A DNA stretch of 64,000 bases, taken from SG8-4 sp964598225. GTDB taxonomy: Bacteria > Planctomycetota > Phycisphaerae > Sedimentisphaerales > Anaerobacaceae. Both the position numbers and the translations under genes were made by a program. This document shows, piece by piece, positions 16,200-25,674 of the stretch (within the stretch, counting starts at the first letter, position 1; the number at the start of each line of letters is the position of its first letter). The notes beneath the pieces were generated by a model. That model ran no database searches. It saw only the letters and a list, made by a program, of their open reading frames with translations, and was not told the origin of the DNA. The stretch lies in NCBI GenBank assembly GCA_964598225.1, contig CAZRBG010000020.1:1-64000 (forward strand), given 5' to 3'.

Positions 16200-18017
16200 T
16201 TACCACTTGATCATTGCGCTGGCGTTGACTCTGCCTTTACCTTTGCGGGTATCGTCGGTCTCCTGGAGTGGGTGGCCGTAGTAGATGGCGGCACTGAAAT
16301 TGTCCCCGACCTCGAATAGCGTGCCGACGCCTATGGACAGAAGCGTCTCGTGCTCTTCCTCGCCCGCAACGGGATCCTTTATGTCAGACCGGCCAAAATC
16401 CACGAATGCCAGAGGCGCCAGCTTTCTGAGATCTTCGTGGATCAGGGTCTCGCCTCCGCCGGCGCGGCGATGCCGGACCAGATCGTACTCGTATTGGATC
16501 GAAGCAAGCACGCCGCCGTCTGCAACGATTTCATATTCGTCGTAGCCTCGGACCGTGTACATGCCGCCGAAGGAGGTCATTTTCGCAGGAACCAGTCTTT
16601 CGGTCGGATGAATGTAACGACCGGTGCCTCTGACCTGTTGGACTTTGTCGCTGTCGATGTACTGACTGTGCGTGGCCGAGAACGTGTAGATGCTGAAATC
16701 GGGATCGGCGCCAGTTCGCGCCTGCGCGAATTCGGCGCTGTCGGAGCCGCCGAAGCTCGTTACGCCGTTGAGTTGCAACGACGTATTGGAGTTATCGGTT
16801 CTGCGATGGGCGTTAAGCCCGAGGCCCCAGAGGTCCATCTCGACGTCGCTGGAGAAGAACTGCGGGAACAGCGAAGGAGTGATATCGCTCTCCTCATGAG
16901 TCAGCGATCCGGTAATATCCAGGAACCATCGGTCTTTCTGAGCAAGATTGTAACGCAGGACGGCCCCGTAGAATTTGCCGCTGCCGAGGAAATCGATCGG
17001 CCCGGTTGAAGGCTTGATGTCGAATTCACTGTAGCCTCCGAAAACGTTCAATCGAAGACGCGGGCTGGTCAGGGGAAAATCATAGCTGCCGTAAACCGAA
17101 TAATTGTCGTCGTAGTCATCCAGCGCGACCTGATAAAGAGCCGATAGTCTGTCGTCTCTGCCGGTCAGGTTGGTGTTGATAAGCCCGAATCGCGGCGACC
17201 ATTGTCGCTCGCTCGTGCCGGAGTTGTCGGCCTGGATAAAGAAGTGCCAGGGATTCGTCTCGTGAACGTCGTATTCGATAGCCAGAGTGTTGGGCTCGGC
17301 GCCGCTTGAGACTACCGCGGTTACGTGCCTGTCAGGATTGAGATTGAGCAGATTGACCAGGTAATCGAGTTCTCTCTGGCTGGCCATCTTGTCTTTCTTG
17401 GCCGGCGACCACTTCTGGAGAACCGAGCGTTTCAGGTATCCCTGCTCGACCTCGTTTCGTTCGGCGTCGAAATACTTGATTCGGACCTCGCCCACGGGAG
17501 CTTCGATGATGCGGATGGGCAGGATATCATCCACAAGCTCGGTGCCGTTTACGATAGCACCCTCCGGAACATAGACATAAACTCCGGAGTAATCCTCGTT
17601 ACGATAAACGGACAAAATGTATTGCGTCAGGCCCTGTATGGTTCGTACCGAGACTTCTCGCGGCCGACCGGGATTCTCAGCAATATCGCGGATGACACTC
17701 AAGTCGTAGAGATATTGGCTGTCAGCTTCGGATATCGGCTGATCGGATGCGTTGAAGATCTTCGGCATGTATTCGATAAGCCTCTCGGTCGATATAAGGC
17801 TGTTGCCGCTGATACGCAGTTCTCTGACCGTTAGGCGCACGCTCGTGTCTTCGGGCAACATCATATCGACAGCGCCGCAAACACGCCCGGCCAATCCCAC
17901 GAAAACAACAGCAAGCCACATCGCTATAACCAAGTCACCGGGCAACTTAAGTCTCCGATAACGGTAACTGGTCCGCGGGCTGACATACGTTGCCAAAGAT
18001 CTAATACTTGTAAACAT
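16200..18017 (-). CDS. ShlB/FhaC/HecB-type outer-membrane transporter (TpsB)
   Basis: A 605-residue protein. ATG 18015-18017 with AAAGG upstream is preferred over a TTG five codons earlier. After an N-terminal signal region, residues around 60-130 resemble a POTRA domain (VRELRISGNSLISTERL...LTQYILSVYRNEDYSGVYVYVPEG), followed by a second POTRA-like part. The C-terminal two thirds is a 16-strand-type beta-barrel with alternating aromatic strands, a VRGYDEYE motif matching the VRGY/F signature of the Omp85/TpsB lid loop, and a final Trp residue (SAMIKW). TpsB proteins export a large TpsA exoprotein; no TpsA gene is present within the window. Confidence 0.88.
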   Translation of the reverse strand: MFTSIRSLATYVSPRTSYRYRRLKLPGDLVIAMWLAVVFVGLAGRVCGAVDMMLPEDTSVRLTVRELRISGNSLISTERLIEYMPKIFNASDQPISEADSQYLYDLSVIRDIAENPGRPREVSVRTIQGLTQYILSVYRNEDYSGVYVYVPEGAIVNGTELVDDILPIRIIEAPVGEVRIKYFDAERNEVEQGYLKRSVLQKWSPAKKDKMASQRELDYLVNLLNLNPDRHVTAVVSSGAEPNTLAIEYDVHETNPWHFFIQADNSGTSERQWSPRFGLINTNLTGRDDRLSALYQVALDDYDDNYSVYGSYDFPLTSPRLRLNVFGGYSEFDIKPSTGPIDFLGSGKFYGAVLRYNLAQKDRWFLDITGSLTHEESDITPSLFPQFFSSDVEMDLWGLGLNAHRRTDNSNTSLQLNGVTSFGGSDSAEFAQARTGADPDFSIYTFSATHSQYIDSDKVQQVRGTGRYIHPTERLVPAKMTSFGGMYTVRGYDEYEIVADGGVLASIQYEYDLVRHRRAGGGETLIHEDLRKLAPLAFVDFGRSDIKDPVAGEEEHETLLSIGVGTLFEVGDNFSAAIYYGHPLQETDDTRKGKGRVNASAMIKW

Positions 18018-18804
18018 CCTAAAACCTTTCAAAGCAGAACTACCAATATCATATCGCTCTTACGAGATTGACCCGTTACACCCCTCGACTACGTTCAGGG
18101 CATTCTTTCCTCTCTGGTTGGAAGAGCATATTATACTAAAAGCTGATGTTTGATTCAAGCTAATAATCCGGTTTTTCAGTACTGAAACCGGCGTTTCTCG
18201 TGTCGCGTGCTGTGTGCTCTGTAGTTTTGGGGACTCCTTAAGGAAAACGCGGAACTCCGAACACAGCATGAATATCAATCGACTCATTTGTAAACAAAAT
18301 AACTCCAGATATAGATGAGCAAGTATCCTAAGAGACTCTCGATTAAGTCACTTCTTCGACAATATCGGCAAGTCCGCCGGGGACCTTTACGGTGTTGTCC
18401 AAAATCATTTACGGGACCGGACAAAAGCCATTTTTCCTCTCGGCCGACTGCTTCGGTCTGTCAACAGGCCCGACACAACCTTAAATCGGCAAGCAAACAA
18501 ATTTTCTATACTTTTTACACGGCTAACTCCTGTATTCATTATTATTTAAGCCAAGGTGGCATTGCCGTTTTTTTTCGTAATATGGCCGGCCGGCAGCTTC
18601 CGATACGCATTATTAGTATTGGCGATGGCAAGAAAGCGCCTGCCTGACTCAATATTCCCGGGGCTTATTCACATGGACTATCAAGACAAATCCGTTACCA
18701 AATCAATATTATTTGCCTTTAATTAGAAAGAGACGAGAACTTGTCGGGCATACCTGAGCTATAAGGAGTTAGCTAAAGATTCTAATATTGTCGGAGGAAA
18801 CAAA
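18018..18804. other. Intergenic region without recognised gene
   Basis: Nearly 790 bp. A near-perfect palindrome at 18168-18191 (CCGGTTT-tt-CAGT/ACTGAAACCGG) could be an operator or stem-loop for either flank. A weak open frame at 18315-18647 has no ribosome-binding site, no domain and an odd composition, and is not called. Confidence 0.5.
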
Positions 18805-19692
18805 ATGAACAGAACAATAGTAATTCTCAGTTGCCTAGCCGTTCAGCCCTCCATACGGGCAATTGAGACACAGTTCCGACCGGAAGAGTCGATCGAACAA
18901 CAGTTCACCCAGCGATTGCGGATTCAGCAGGAGAGAATCGAGGAATTCGAGGCGTTTGTTTCGTGGAAGAAGCGGAACGTAGAGCATTGGTATGCTAATA
19001 GCATTGAGAGGCTGAAGGAATCGGCTGAGCGCCGTGCGCTGAAGATACCCTTGAAAGTAAGACTGCTCTGGACGGAATTCTGGAAAATGCGCTCGGAAGA
19101 TCCATATCCCGACGGGTACTACCGGAATCCGGGAATCAAGTTTTACAAGGAACACGACCGGCTTCGTCTTGCCATGCAGGGCAGCTTTTTCTTGAATTCT
19201 TTCAGAGACTTGTTGTTGAATGAGGATTTCGGCGAGTTTCTTGCCCGAACGGCTTATGGTCACGTAGACGATCCCTTGCGTCCCGCGGCGCGCGATTTGC
19301 TGCCCATAGTGGAAAGCTTTCAGTGGCAGGCAACGCTGCTGGATCGCAGGAGAAAGGCACGTTTAACTCGACTCGACGAATTGCGGAAAAATTTGGCAAG
19401 TGAAGCGCGCAAAACGGCTCTTACAATAGAAAAGCAAGCTAAGAGATTTGAATTCGGCGTTGTAAGCGCAATCAGCTACAGCAGCACAGATTCTTTCTGC
19501 ATGATAAAGGGCGTTGATGGAATGGTCAGGGTCGGGGATAAAATAGGCAATGTAACTATCTCCAAGATCCATGAAGAGAAAGTGGAATTTAACAAGCAAG
19601 GCCAGATCTGGACCCAGAGTCTCGGCGGCGCCGCTGCTCGCGAGTGGCAACTCAAGAAGGAACGGGAGACTGGGGTCACTTCAAGTGGTTGA
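18805..19692 (+). CDS. Exported coiled-coil protein with a GspC/PilP-like end
   Basis: A 295-residue protein with GGAGG 7 bases before ATG 18805 and a short signal peptide (MNRTIVILSCLAVQPSIRA). Residues 25-75 and 175-215 are rich in charged heptads (QFTQRLRIQQERIEEFEAFV; LDELRKNLASEARKTALTIE). The final 70 residues read VVSAISYSSTDSFCMIKGVDG-MVRVGDKIGNVTISKIHEEKVEF, which resembles the short beta-domain of PilP/GspC-type assembly proteins ('VGD.I...I..I....V'). A periplasmic role in pilus or secretion assembly is possible but not shown. Its end overlaps the convergent ceramidase-like gene by 17 bp. Confidence 0.65.
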   Translation: MNRTIVILSCLAVQPSIRAIETQFRPEESIEQQFTQRLRIQQERIEEFEAFVSWKKRNVEHWYANSIERLKESAERRALKIPLKVRLLWTEFWKMRSEDPYPDGYYRNPGIKFYKEHDRLRLAMQGSFFLNSFRDLLLNEDFGEFLARTAYGHVDDPLRPAARDLLPIVESFQWQATLLDRRRKARLTRLDELRKNLASEARKTALTIEKQAKRFEFGVVSAISYSSTDSFCMIKGVDGMVRVGDKIGNVTISKIHEEKVEFNKQGQIWTQSLGGAAAREWQLKKERETGVTSSG

Positions 19693-21145
19693 ACATTGCG
19701 ATCAGTGAGCGAACTATCTTGGGCGCCGCCTGGATTTCGACCTTGCTCGTTCCCAGCCAGGTTTCATAGCCGCCGAGTTCGTGCTGCCTAACCGTTGGCA
19801 GGTAGCCGTACGTTCCGTTGGCGTGTGAGATGGTGAACGTCTGCTCGAACGGGCTTTTCTCTTTGAGTTCCAGTCCTATCTCTACAAACACCTCGAACGG
19901 AATAGCACATACCCCAAGATCACCGATCCGGAATGCTTGAAGGACCACCGAGACTTCATCCGGAGAATCGTGCATTTGCAGAGTGCGTCTGGCATACACT
20001 TTCTCGCGCTTGTGATACTGCTTGGCGTCCTCGGGCTTATCCATTATTTTACGGGCGTAACTCAATTGCTCTTGTGTAGGCTTGCGAACAGCAAGTATTT
20101 GCTCCTCACGTATAGCGCCGAGTTCGACCCAATCATGAAACTTTATCTGCTGATGAGCTTTACGGACCGCCCGGGCCACAACATCGGCGACTTCCTGCAT
20201 CTTTTCGTACCGGGCGTATCTCTTCTGCGGCTTCTGAAGCCAGTTTATATTGTTGATGTCGCCGCTGCACCCGTTAGAGAGGATTCCCACGAACGGCGGG
20301 TCGGTAGCATCGGCGTCCAACAACTCACCGATCCGCTCGGCAAACATGCCGAAATAATCGGCTGATACAGCGCCCCGTATGCCCCCGCCCACATAGTGCA
20401 GCGAGTAGTTGGCCAGAAGCGCGACCGGTCGACCGTCTTTAGACCGGACCGAGAGAAAAGCAACGTCCGGATCAGTCGGTCCGGCGGCCTTCGAGATGCC
20501 GGGGTTGCCGCGTCCGGGGTTCATCACGACTTTGTCAGTCCCACCGAAAGGGTTCGGCGTCGGAACGCCCGGTTTCATGAAGCAGCGGCGGTTGAAAACC
20601 TGCGTCGGCTCGCTGCCGACACCCCAGCCGATTCGCGCCGGCTCCAGGTTATTTACGGCCCGGCGGACGCCGTCGGCAATCCTCATGACGAGGAATTGCT
20701 GATAGTCGGGGAGTTTTTCGTTGGCTTTCAGACGGTTTGCGCCTCTTGCGCTGATCGACGAATGCGTGTGCGTAGCGGCCATCATCACGTTGTCCGGCGG
20801 GATGCCGGTCTTGTCTTGTATGATCTGCCGTGCCTCGTCGTAGACTTCGCGGCCGATGCCGAGATTGTCACAAATCACAAACGCCAGGCGGGTTGTGCCG
20901 TCGTCGAGCACCAGGCACCTGGCGTATAGCTCATCATGTATATGCATCGCCGGCGGCGAGTTCCATCCCCCGATAATCGGCGCTCCCAAAGGCGGAGTTA
21001 TATTGCTCGCCGCCGCTCCGGCTCGAAATAACTTCTTAGCGTCCCCGTCTTCCGATCCGCAAACGCTTTCAACCAGTAAAGAAGATATGCTGATGATGAC
21101 GAGGACAATGAGATACCTTTTAATTCTGAGCTTTGATTCGTTCAT
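19676..21145 (-). CDS. Neutral/alkaline non-lysosomal ceramidase-like protein
   Basis: A 489-residue protein with a signal-anchor/signal peptide (KRYLIVLVIISISSLLVESVCG). It then has the ceramidase N-terminal domain pattern: FRAGAAASNITPPLGAPIIGG, the zinc motif ATHTHSS, NRRCFMKPG, and a TDPDVAFLSVRSKDGRPVALLANYSLHYVG stretch with a further conserved His. True ceramidases hydrolyse the amide bond of ceramide. Many planctomycete members of this family lack the C-terminal immunoglobulin-like domain, as this one does, and their substrate is unknown. It is likely periplasmic. The start ATG lies 11 bases after AGGAAC. Confidence 0.85.
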   Translation of the reverse strand: MNESKLRIKRYLIVLVIISISSLLVESVCGSEDGDAKKLFRAGAAASNITPPLGAPIIGGWNSPPAMHIHDELYARCLVLDDGTTRLAFVICDNLGIGREVYDEARQIIQDKTGIPPDNVMMAATHTHSSISARGANRLKANEKLPDYQQFLVMRIADGVRRAVNNLEPARIGWGVGSEPTQVFNRRCFMKPGVPTPNPFGGTDKVVMNPGRGNPGISKAAGPTDPDVAFLSVRSKDGRPVALLANYSLHYVGGGIRGAVSADYFGMFAERIGELLDADATDPPFVGILSNGCSGDINNINWLQKPQKRYARYEKMQEVADVVARAVRKAHQQIKFHDWVELGAIREEQILAVRKPTQEQLSYARKIMDKPEDAKQYHKREKVYARRTLQMHDSPDEVSVVLQAFRIGDLGVCAIPFEVFVEIGLELKEKSPFEQTFTISHANGTYGYLPTVRQHELGGYETWLGTSKVEIQAAPKIVRSLIAMFNHLK

Positions 21146-21404
21146 TTCTTAGTTCCTCGTACTTGATATATTAATATCGTGTCAGGCCATCTCCGCGTTC
21201 ATCCTGATGACCTTACGAGACACGCGTATTTGCATTCCGGCATTAATGATATACATTCCCGCGATCATCTACAACAATTTGTTCAAAATTAATCGTCGTA
21301 AGCAGCGATCGAATTTGATATTCTGTGCGATGGGAAATATCAGACAGCAATCCCGGCTCGTCGGGATTAATATTTTTGACTTGGTTGTCTCAAGGAGATT
21401 CAGC

Positions 21405-24113
21405 ATGGAGCGAAAGAAGTTGTTGTGCCTTACAGTCTTTTTACATTCAGCCTTCCTATTGCTCGGTCCGGGATGCGCCCTTGCTGAGGTTCGCAAGCCG
21501 GAAGCGTTAGTCGGGCATCAGGTCGGGGCCGATTACAAACTCGCGCGCTATGAAAAGATACGGGAGTATTTCGAGCATGTCGCCAACAATTCCCGCCGGG
21601 TGAATCTGCGTGAGATCGGTGTTACAACCGAAGGGCGGAACATGTTTATCGCCGAAATTACGGATGACGCCTCCGCAGAGAGGCTGAACACGGCGATGGC
21701 AGACCAGAAGTTAATCGCCGATCCGAGGTTAATAAAGAACAAGGAACAAGAGCGAGACCTGGTTGCCCGCGCCAAAGTTGTGGTGCTGGTCAACTGCAAC
21801 CTGCACTCGACGGAGATCGCATCGAGTCAGATGGCGATGGAACTGCTCTACGATCTCGCGACCGGGGACTCGCCCGAAATCGCCGGTATACTCGAACGGA
21901 CGGTAATCGTGCTGATCCCCAGCGCCAATCCCGACGGGCTCGATAAAGTCATAGACTGGTACGAACGCTCGCTCGGCAAACCCTGGGAAGGAAGAGGTAT
22001 GCCCTGGCTCTATCAAAAGTATGCCGGCCACGACAACAACCGTGACTGGTTCATGCTTAACCTTACCGAGACTAAAATGGTGACACGTGTGATCTACGAG
22101 CAATGGCTGCCCAACATTCTTTACGATATTCATCAGATGGGCAACTCGGGCGCGAGACTGTTCGTCCCGCCCTTTTTCGATCCGAAGAATCCGAACGTCC
22201 ATCCGCTCAACGACCACATGATGATGATCATCGGCGGACACATGGGCGCCGAACTCAACCGGGCGGGCAAAAAGGGCATCCTCAACAGCGCAATGTACGA
22301 CAACTGGTGGCAGGGAGGCTTCCGCACAACGGTGTACCGGCATAACATGATCGGACTGCTTACCGAGGCTGCGAGCGTGAATATCGCGTCGCCGGTTTTC
22401 CAGCGCAAGAGCCAGCTCAGGGGCAGCAGACGGGGAATGCCCCGCTATGCAATCGCGACGAACTTTCCCGATCCCTGGCCCGGCGGCTGGTGGCGGCTGC
22501 GGGACATCGTCGAATACGAGAAGATCGCCTGCATGAGTCTGTTCACATTATCTGCGCGGTATCACGATCTTATCAAGAGCAACACTATCAAGCAGGCTCG
22601 CGACGCAATAGAACGCGGCGAAACAGAGCCGCCCTTTGCCTGGCTGGTCCCGTCCGATCAGGCCGATCCGGGAACGGCTGCGAAAATGCTGTCGATTCTT
22701 CACGCCGCCGGCGTCGAAGTCCATCAGGCGGACGAGGAATTCACCGCCGACGGCGTGCAGTACCCCTCGCGAACTTACATCATGTATTGCGCCCAGCCCT
22801 ACCGCGCCCATCTCAACGACATGATGGAGCGGCAGGTTTATCCCAATCGGTCCAGCTACCCCGGCGGGCCGCCCGAGGCGCCGTACGATTCGGCCGGCTG
22901 GACGCTGCCTTTGCAGATGGGCGTGCGCGGCGTCAGCGTCAATCAGCCATTCGATTGCCGGGCAACGAAGCTGGAGACGATAACACCGCCACAGGCCGGA
23001 GTTACAGAGGAATCGGGCAAGACAAATGGCTATCTGGTGAAAGCCGGGCGCAACGACAATTACCGCCTGGCAAACCGATTGTTCAAGGCGCGAGTCGGGC
23101 TTCGGACGATTACTTCGCAGAGCGTCTCCGTTCGTAGTGACCCCGTAAGGCGTTATTTTAACAATGCCCCTTCGGCTGGCTCAGGGCAGGCTCTCACGGG
23201 CACACTAAAAACGCAAATCCCGCCTGGTTCTCTGTTCATACCCGACAACAACACTCAGATACCGGAACTCCTTGACGGGATTTCTACCGAGCTTATCGCT
23301 CTACCACAGAAAGATTCAGACTTGAAGAATTCCAGCACAGAGGTATCCCAGCCGCGAGTGGGACTTTACCAGCCCTGGACTGCCAGCATAGACGAGGGAT
23401 GGACCCGGCTGGTGCTGGATAATTTCGAGTTTGATTATACCTCTGTGCATAACGCCGAAATCCGCGCGGGAAACCTTGCGGAAAGATACGATTGCCTTAT
23501 CCTGCCCTCGACCAGTTCCGGCTCGATCATTAAAGGACGAGCCGTGGACACGACCGAACCTCAGTATGTCGGTGGCATAGGCAAAGAAGGAATCGTCACC
23601 TTGCAAAATTTCGTCCAAAACGGAGGAACGCTCGTGTGCATAGATCGTTCGTGCAGTCTCCCGATAAAACACTTCAATATCCCGGTTCGGAATCTACTGA
23701 GCGGCAAATCATCGAAAGATTTTTTCTGCCCGGGCTCGATACTTCGCATCCGGATCGACAGTAACCATCCGGTCGGATATGGTTGTCCCGAATGGATATC
23801 CGGATACTTTGCGAGGTCACAGGCTTTCGAGCTGATCGACGATTCGAAGAAGAACGACGAGGACTCAAGGAGGGCGGAGGTGCGATATCCCGCCCGCGTC
23901 GTGGCGAGGTACTCCGACACCGTCCTGCTGGAAAGCGGATGGATCAGAGGAGGGAACTTGATAGCCGACAAGCCCGCGATTGTCGAGGTTCAATACGGCG
24001 GAGGAAGAATAATTCTCCTGGGATTCGCGGTTGAACATCGCGGCCAGCCTCATGGAACGTTCAAACTGCTTTTCAACTCTATCCTGTCAAGCAGTATGGC
24101 TTCCGGTTCGTAG
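21405..24113 (+). CDS. M14-family zinc carboxypeptidase-like exported protein, interrupted in frame by repeat sequence
   Basis: A 902-residue protein from ATG 21405 (AAGGAG just upstream, then a signal peptide ending GCALA). Zinc ligands are H134 and E137 (NLHSTEIASSQ) with H243 (YDIHQMGNSG); the catalytic Glu is probably E321 (LLTEAAS). NPDGLD and HDNNRDWF are also family-typical. M14 enzymes remove C-terminal residues from peptides or peptidoglycan stems. Codons around 576-602 (bases 23130-23210) are foreign: they read a GTAGTGACCCCGTAAGGCGT repeat plus a 'SAGSGQAL' segment, without breaking the frame. The stop codon TAG (24111-24113) lies inside another copy of the same repeat, so the natural C-terminus may have been replaced. 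Confidence 0.85.
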   Translation: MERKKLLCLTVFLHSAFLLLGPGCALAEVRKPEALVGHQVGADYKLARYEKIREYFEHVANNSRRVNLREIGVTTEGRNMFIAEITDDASAERLNTAMADQKLIADPRLIKNKEQERDLVARAKVVVLVNCNLHSTEIASSQMAMELLYDLATGDSPEIAGILERTVIVLIPSANPDGLDKVIDWYERSLGKPWEGRGMPWLYQKYAGHDNNRDWFMLNLTETKMVTRVIYEQWLPNILYDIHQMGNSGARLFVPPFFDPKNPNVHPLNDHMMMIIGGHMGAELNRAGKKGILNSAMYDNWWQGGFRTTVYRHNMIGLLTEAASVNIASPVFQRKSQLRGSRRGMPRYAIATNFPDPWPGGWWRLRDIVEYEKIACMSLFTLSARYHDLIKSNTIKQARDAIERGETEPPFAWLVPSDQADPGTAAKMLSILHAAGVEVHQADEEFTADGVQYPSRTYIMYCAQPYRAHLNDMMERQVYPNRSSYPGGPPEAPYDSAGWTLPLQMGVRGVSVNQPFDCRATKLETITPPQAGVTEESGKTNGYLVKAGRNDNYRLANRLFKARVGLRTITSQSVSVRSDPVRRYFNNAPSAGSGQALTGTLKTQIPPGSLFIPDNNTQIPELLDGISTELIALPQKDSDLKNSSTEVSQPRVGLYQPWTASIDEGWTRLVLDNFEFDYTSVHNAEIRAGNLAERYDCLILPSTSSGSIIKGRAVDTTEPQYVGGIGKEGIVTLQNFVQNGGTLVCIDRSCSLPIKHFNIPVRNLLSGKSSKDFFCPGSILRIRIDSNHPVGYGCPEWISGYFARSQAFELIDDSKKNDEDSRRAEVRYPARVVARYSDTVLLESGWIRGGNLIADKPAIVEVQYGGGRIILLGFAVEHRGQPHGTFKLLFNSILSSSMASGS
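23130..23210. repeat. Repeat sequence inside the M14 peptidase gene
   Basis: Bases 23130-23154 match the 25-bp repeat (with C for G at one position). They are followed by CCTTCGGCTGGCTCAGGGCAGGCTC, the reverse of a segment in the 8.7-kb cluster. The exact right boundary is not clear. Confidence 0.8.
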
Positions 24114-24277
24114 TGAACGCGGCGGATAAGGCGTTGTAAGAAAACTTGTTTGTAGTGACGCCGTAAGGCGTTTGTAGAGTGTCGCGGGCATCTTGCCCGC
24201 GCGCGTCGAGGCCCTCCGGCCCTCGCATCGAAGGCGAGACGCCTTCGACACGCGCGGGCGCTCGCGCCCGCAACACT
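24105..24277. repeat. Repeat cluster after the M14 gene
   Basis: This cluster holds a degenerate copy of the 25-bp repeat overlapping the stop codon (24105-24135) and a perfect core GTAGTGACGCCGTAAGGCGT (24152-24171). Palindromic blocks follow: GCGGGCATCTTGCCCGC, GAGGCCCTCCGGCCCTC, AAGGCGAGACGCCTT and GCGGGCGCTCGCGCCCGC. Confidence 0.8.
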
Positions 24278-24331
24278 GGAGCGACAGTGTAGGATGAGCA
24301 ACTTGTTGCCCATGCTGTTATTCAACGCGCT

Positions 24332-25078
24332 TTAATTCTTGCCGAGCGGATCGTAATAGCGCTTGGGTATTTCCTCGCCGTTGGTCTCCTCGATGGTGGT
24401 AACGTGGCCGTCCAGCCAGAGGCAGTTGAGTTTACCGCCGGTTTTTTGCGGGTCGTTGTTCTTTATGGAATGCCGGAAGATGCCACGATACCAGTCCCTG
24501 CGACCGCCGGTTCTGTAGTGAGAGAGATTTACACCGCTTGAATTGGCAAAGAGCATGTCGTTGCCGTTCTCGATTCTCGGCTCCATGTGGTCATGAGCGA
24601 CGATAACCTCCGAATGGCGCTTGATCGCATTGGTCCGCTCCTCGGTCAGCCAGCCATTCATGGAATACGCGGCGTTATCGACTTTGCCACTCGTGTAAAG
24701 CATTTCCTGGGCGACGATTTGAGAGAAGTTCTTGAAGCTCGGGCAGCCGAAAAGCTTCGGCTCTTTAACGTAGTCATGATATATGACGCCCCAGTACGCA
24801 CGGCGGTCGTTGGCTTCGAGCAGGTTCCCGCCGGGACCGTACCAGAGATGGCCGTTGCAGGCGATGTTGTGCGTGTGAAAATCGGGCATCGTATAATCGT
24901 TTTCCTGAAGATACATTGTAATTCCAAGGCCGATATTCCTGAGGTTCGACCTGCATGCCTGCTCGCGAGCCTGCTCCCGCACGCGCTGCAGAGCCGGCAT
25001 GAGTATAGCCAACAACAGCGCTATAATCGCAATCACCACCAAAAGCTCTATCAGTGTAAAAGCTCTATTTTTGTACAT
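24332..25078 (-). CDS. Type II secretion/pseudopilin-like protein with N-methylation helix
   Basis: A 248-residue protein. ATG 25076-25078 is preceded by AGGAAGGG; an in-frame extension to 25165 has no support. The start AFTLIELLVVIAIIALLLAILMPAL is the class III prepilin signature, cleaved before the Phe and methylated there. The C-terminal end has CLWLDGHVTTIEE, close to the planctomycete DUF1559 motif (H-x9-DG type), and the middle is a globular beta-rich domain. Planctomycete genomes carry dozens of these. They are thought to be pilin-like or surface-displayed, but the role of individual copies is unknown. It stands alone, as is usual for the family. Confidence 0.88.
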   Translation of the reverse strand: MYKNRAFTLIELLVVIAIIALLLAILMPALQRVREQAREQACRSNLRNIGLGITMYLQENDYTMPDFHTHNIACNGHLWYGPGGNLLEANDRRAYWGVIYHDYVKEPKLFGCPSFKNFSQIVAQEMLYTSGKVDNAAYSMNGWLTEERTNAIKRHSEVIVAHDHMEPRIENGNDMLFANSSGVNLSHYRTGGRRDWYRGIFRHSIKNNDPQKTGGKLNCLWLDGHVTTIEETNGEEIPKRYYDPLGKN

Positions 25079-25317
25079 TAATAACCCTTCCTGCAATTGT
25101 TTAATAACTTCTCCGATCCGCTCAGAGGTGGCTTTTCCTACAATCTTCGTTAGGAACATGTGCACAATCGGACCACAGACCCGATACGGAAAAAATGCCT
25201 GTTTCTTTCATCTTACAATCAATTTATAACACATTCGGCGGCATAAGCCAAGAGAAAAAAATCCTATCTCAAGCAAGAGTCAAATGTTATCATATGTGAA
25301 GACAATTTGAGGTGAGC

Positions 25318-25422
25318 ATGTTTGAACGTTTCACAGACAGTGCCCGCAACGTCATGGCAGCTCAGATCCTCACAAACCTGGGTGTCAAGATCGAACATGT
25401 GCGTGAAAGTATGGAAAAGTGA
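25318..25422 (+). pseudogene. clpC N-terminal stub (34 codons)
   Basis: GAGGTGAGC precedes ATG 25318. The product MFERFTDSARNVM starts like ClpC/ClpA-type chaperone N-domains (MFERFTDRARKVM), then jumps to AQILTNLGVKIEHVRESMEK, which resembles the region about 40-60 residues further on in ClpC. It stops at TGA 25420-25422. This is either the remains of clpC after an internal deletion or a small protein with half of one Clp-N repeat. Confidence 0.55.
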
Positions 25423-25451
25423 CTGCTCGGACTAATTCTTGATTAGTAAAA

Positions 25452-25640
25452 TCACTGGTCCTGAATAGCAAAGCTTGCGCCGTCATCTGTCGCGGGAAGA
25501 TAGGCCCCTATGGGGCAGAGGACTTTGCTGTCCTCGTCGCAGCGGATGACGGTTTTCCAGAGTGCATCGAGACTCTCTTTTTCGTGTTCGGTTTCGGGAA
25601 TCATCTTAACCCGAGTGGGGCTTTCTATCGATATCTTCAT
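25452..25640 (-). CDS. Small protein of unknown function
   Basis: A 62-residue acidic protein (KISIESPTRVKMIPETEHEKESLDALWKTVIRCDEDSKVLCPIG). AAAGGAGC lies 5-6 bases before ATG 25638-25640, so translation is likely. It begins 34 bp after the metallo-beta-lactamase-fold gene on the same strand and is probably co-transcribed. I do not recognise the family. Confidence 0.6.
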   Translation of the reverse strand: MKISIESPTRVKMIPETEHEKESLDALWKTVIRCDEDSKVLCPIGAYLPATDDGASFAIQDQ

Positions 25641-25674
25641 GTCAATGCTCCTTTCGGCTTACGGTTATCGATCC

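Noticed and set aside
18315..18647. 110-residue frame in the long intergenic region
   Set aside because: No ribosome-binding site, no domain, atypical composition, and no match in any known family by eye.
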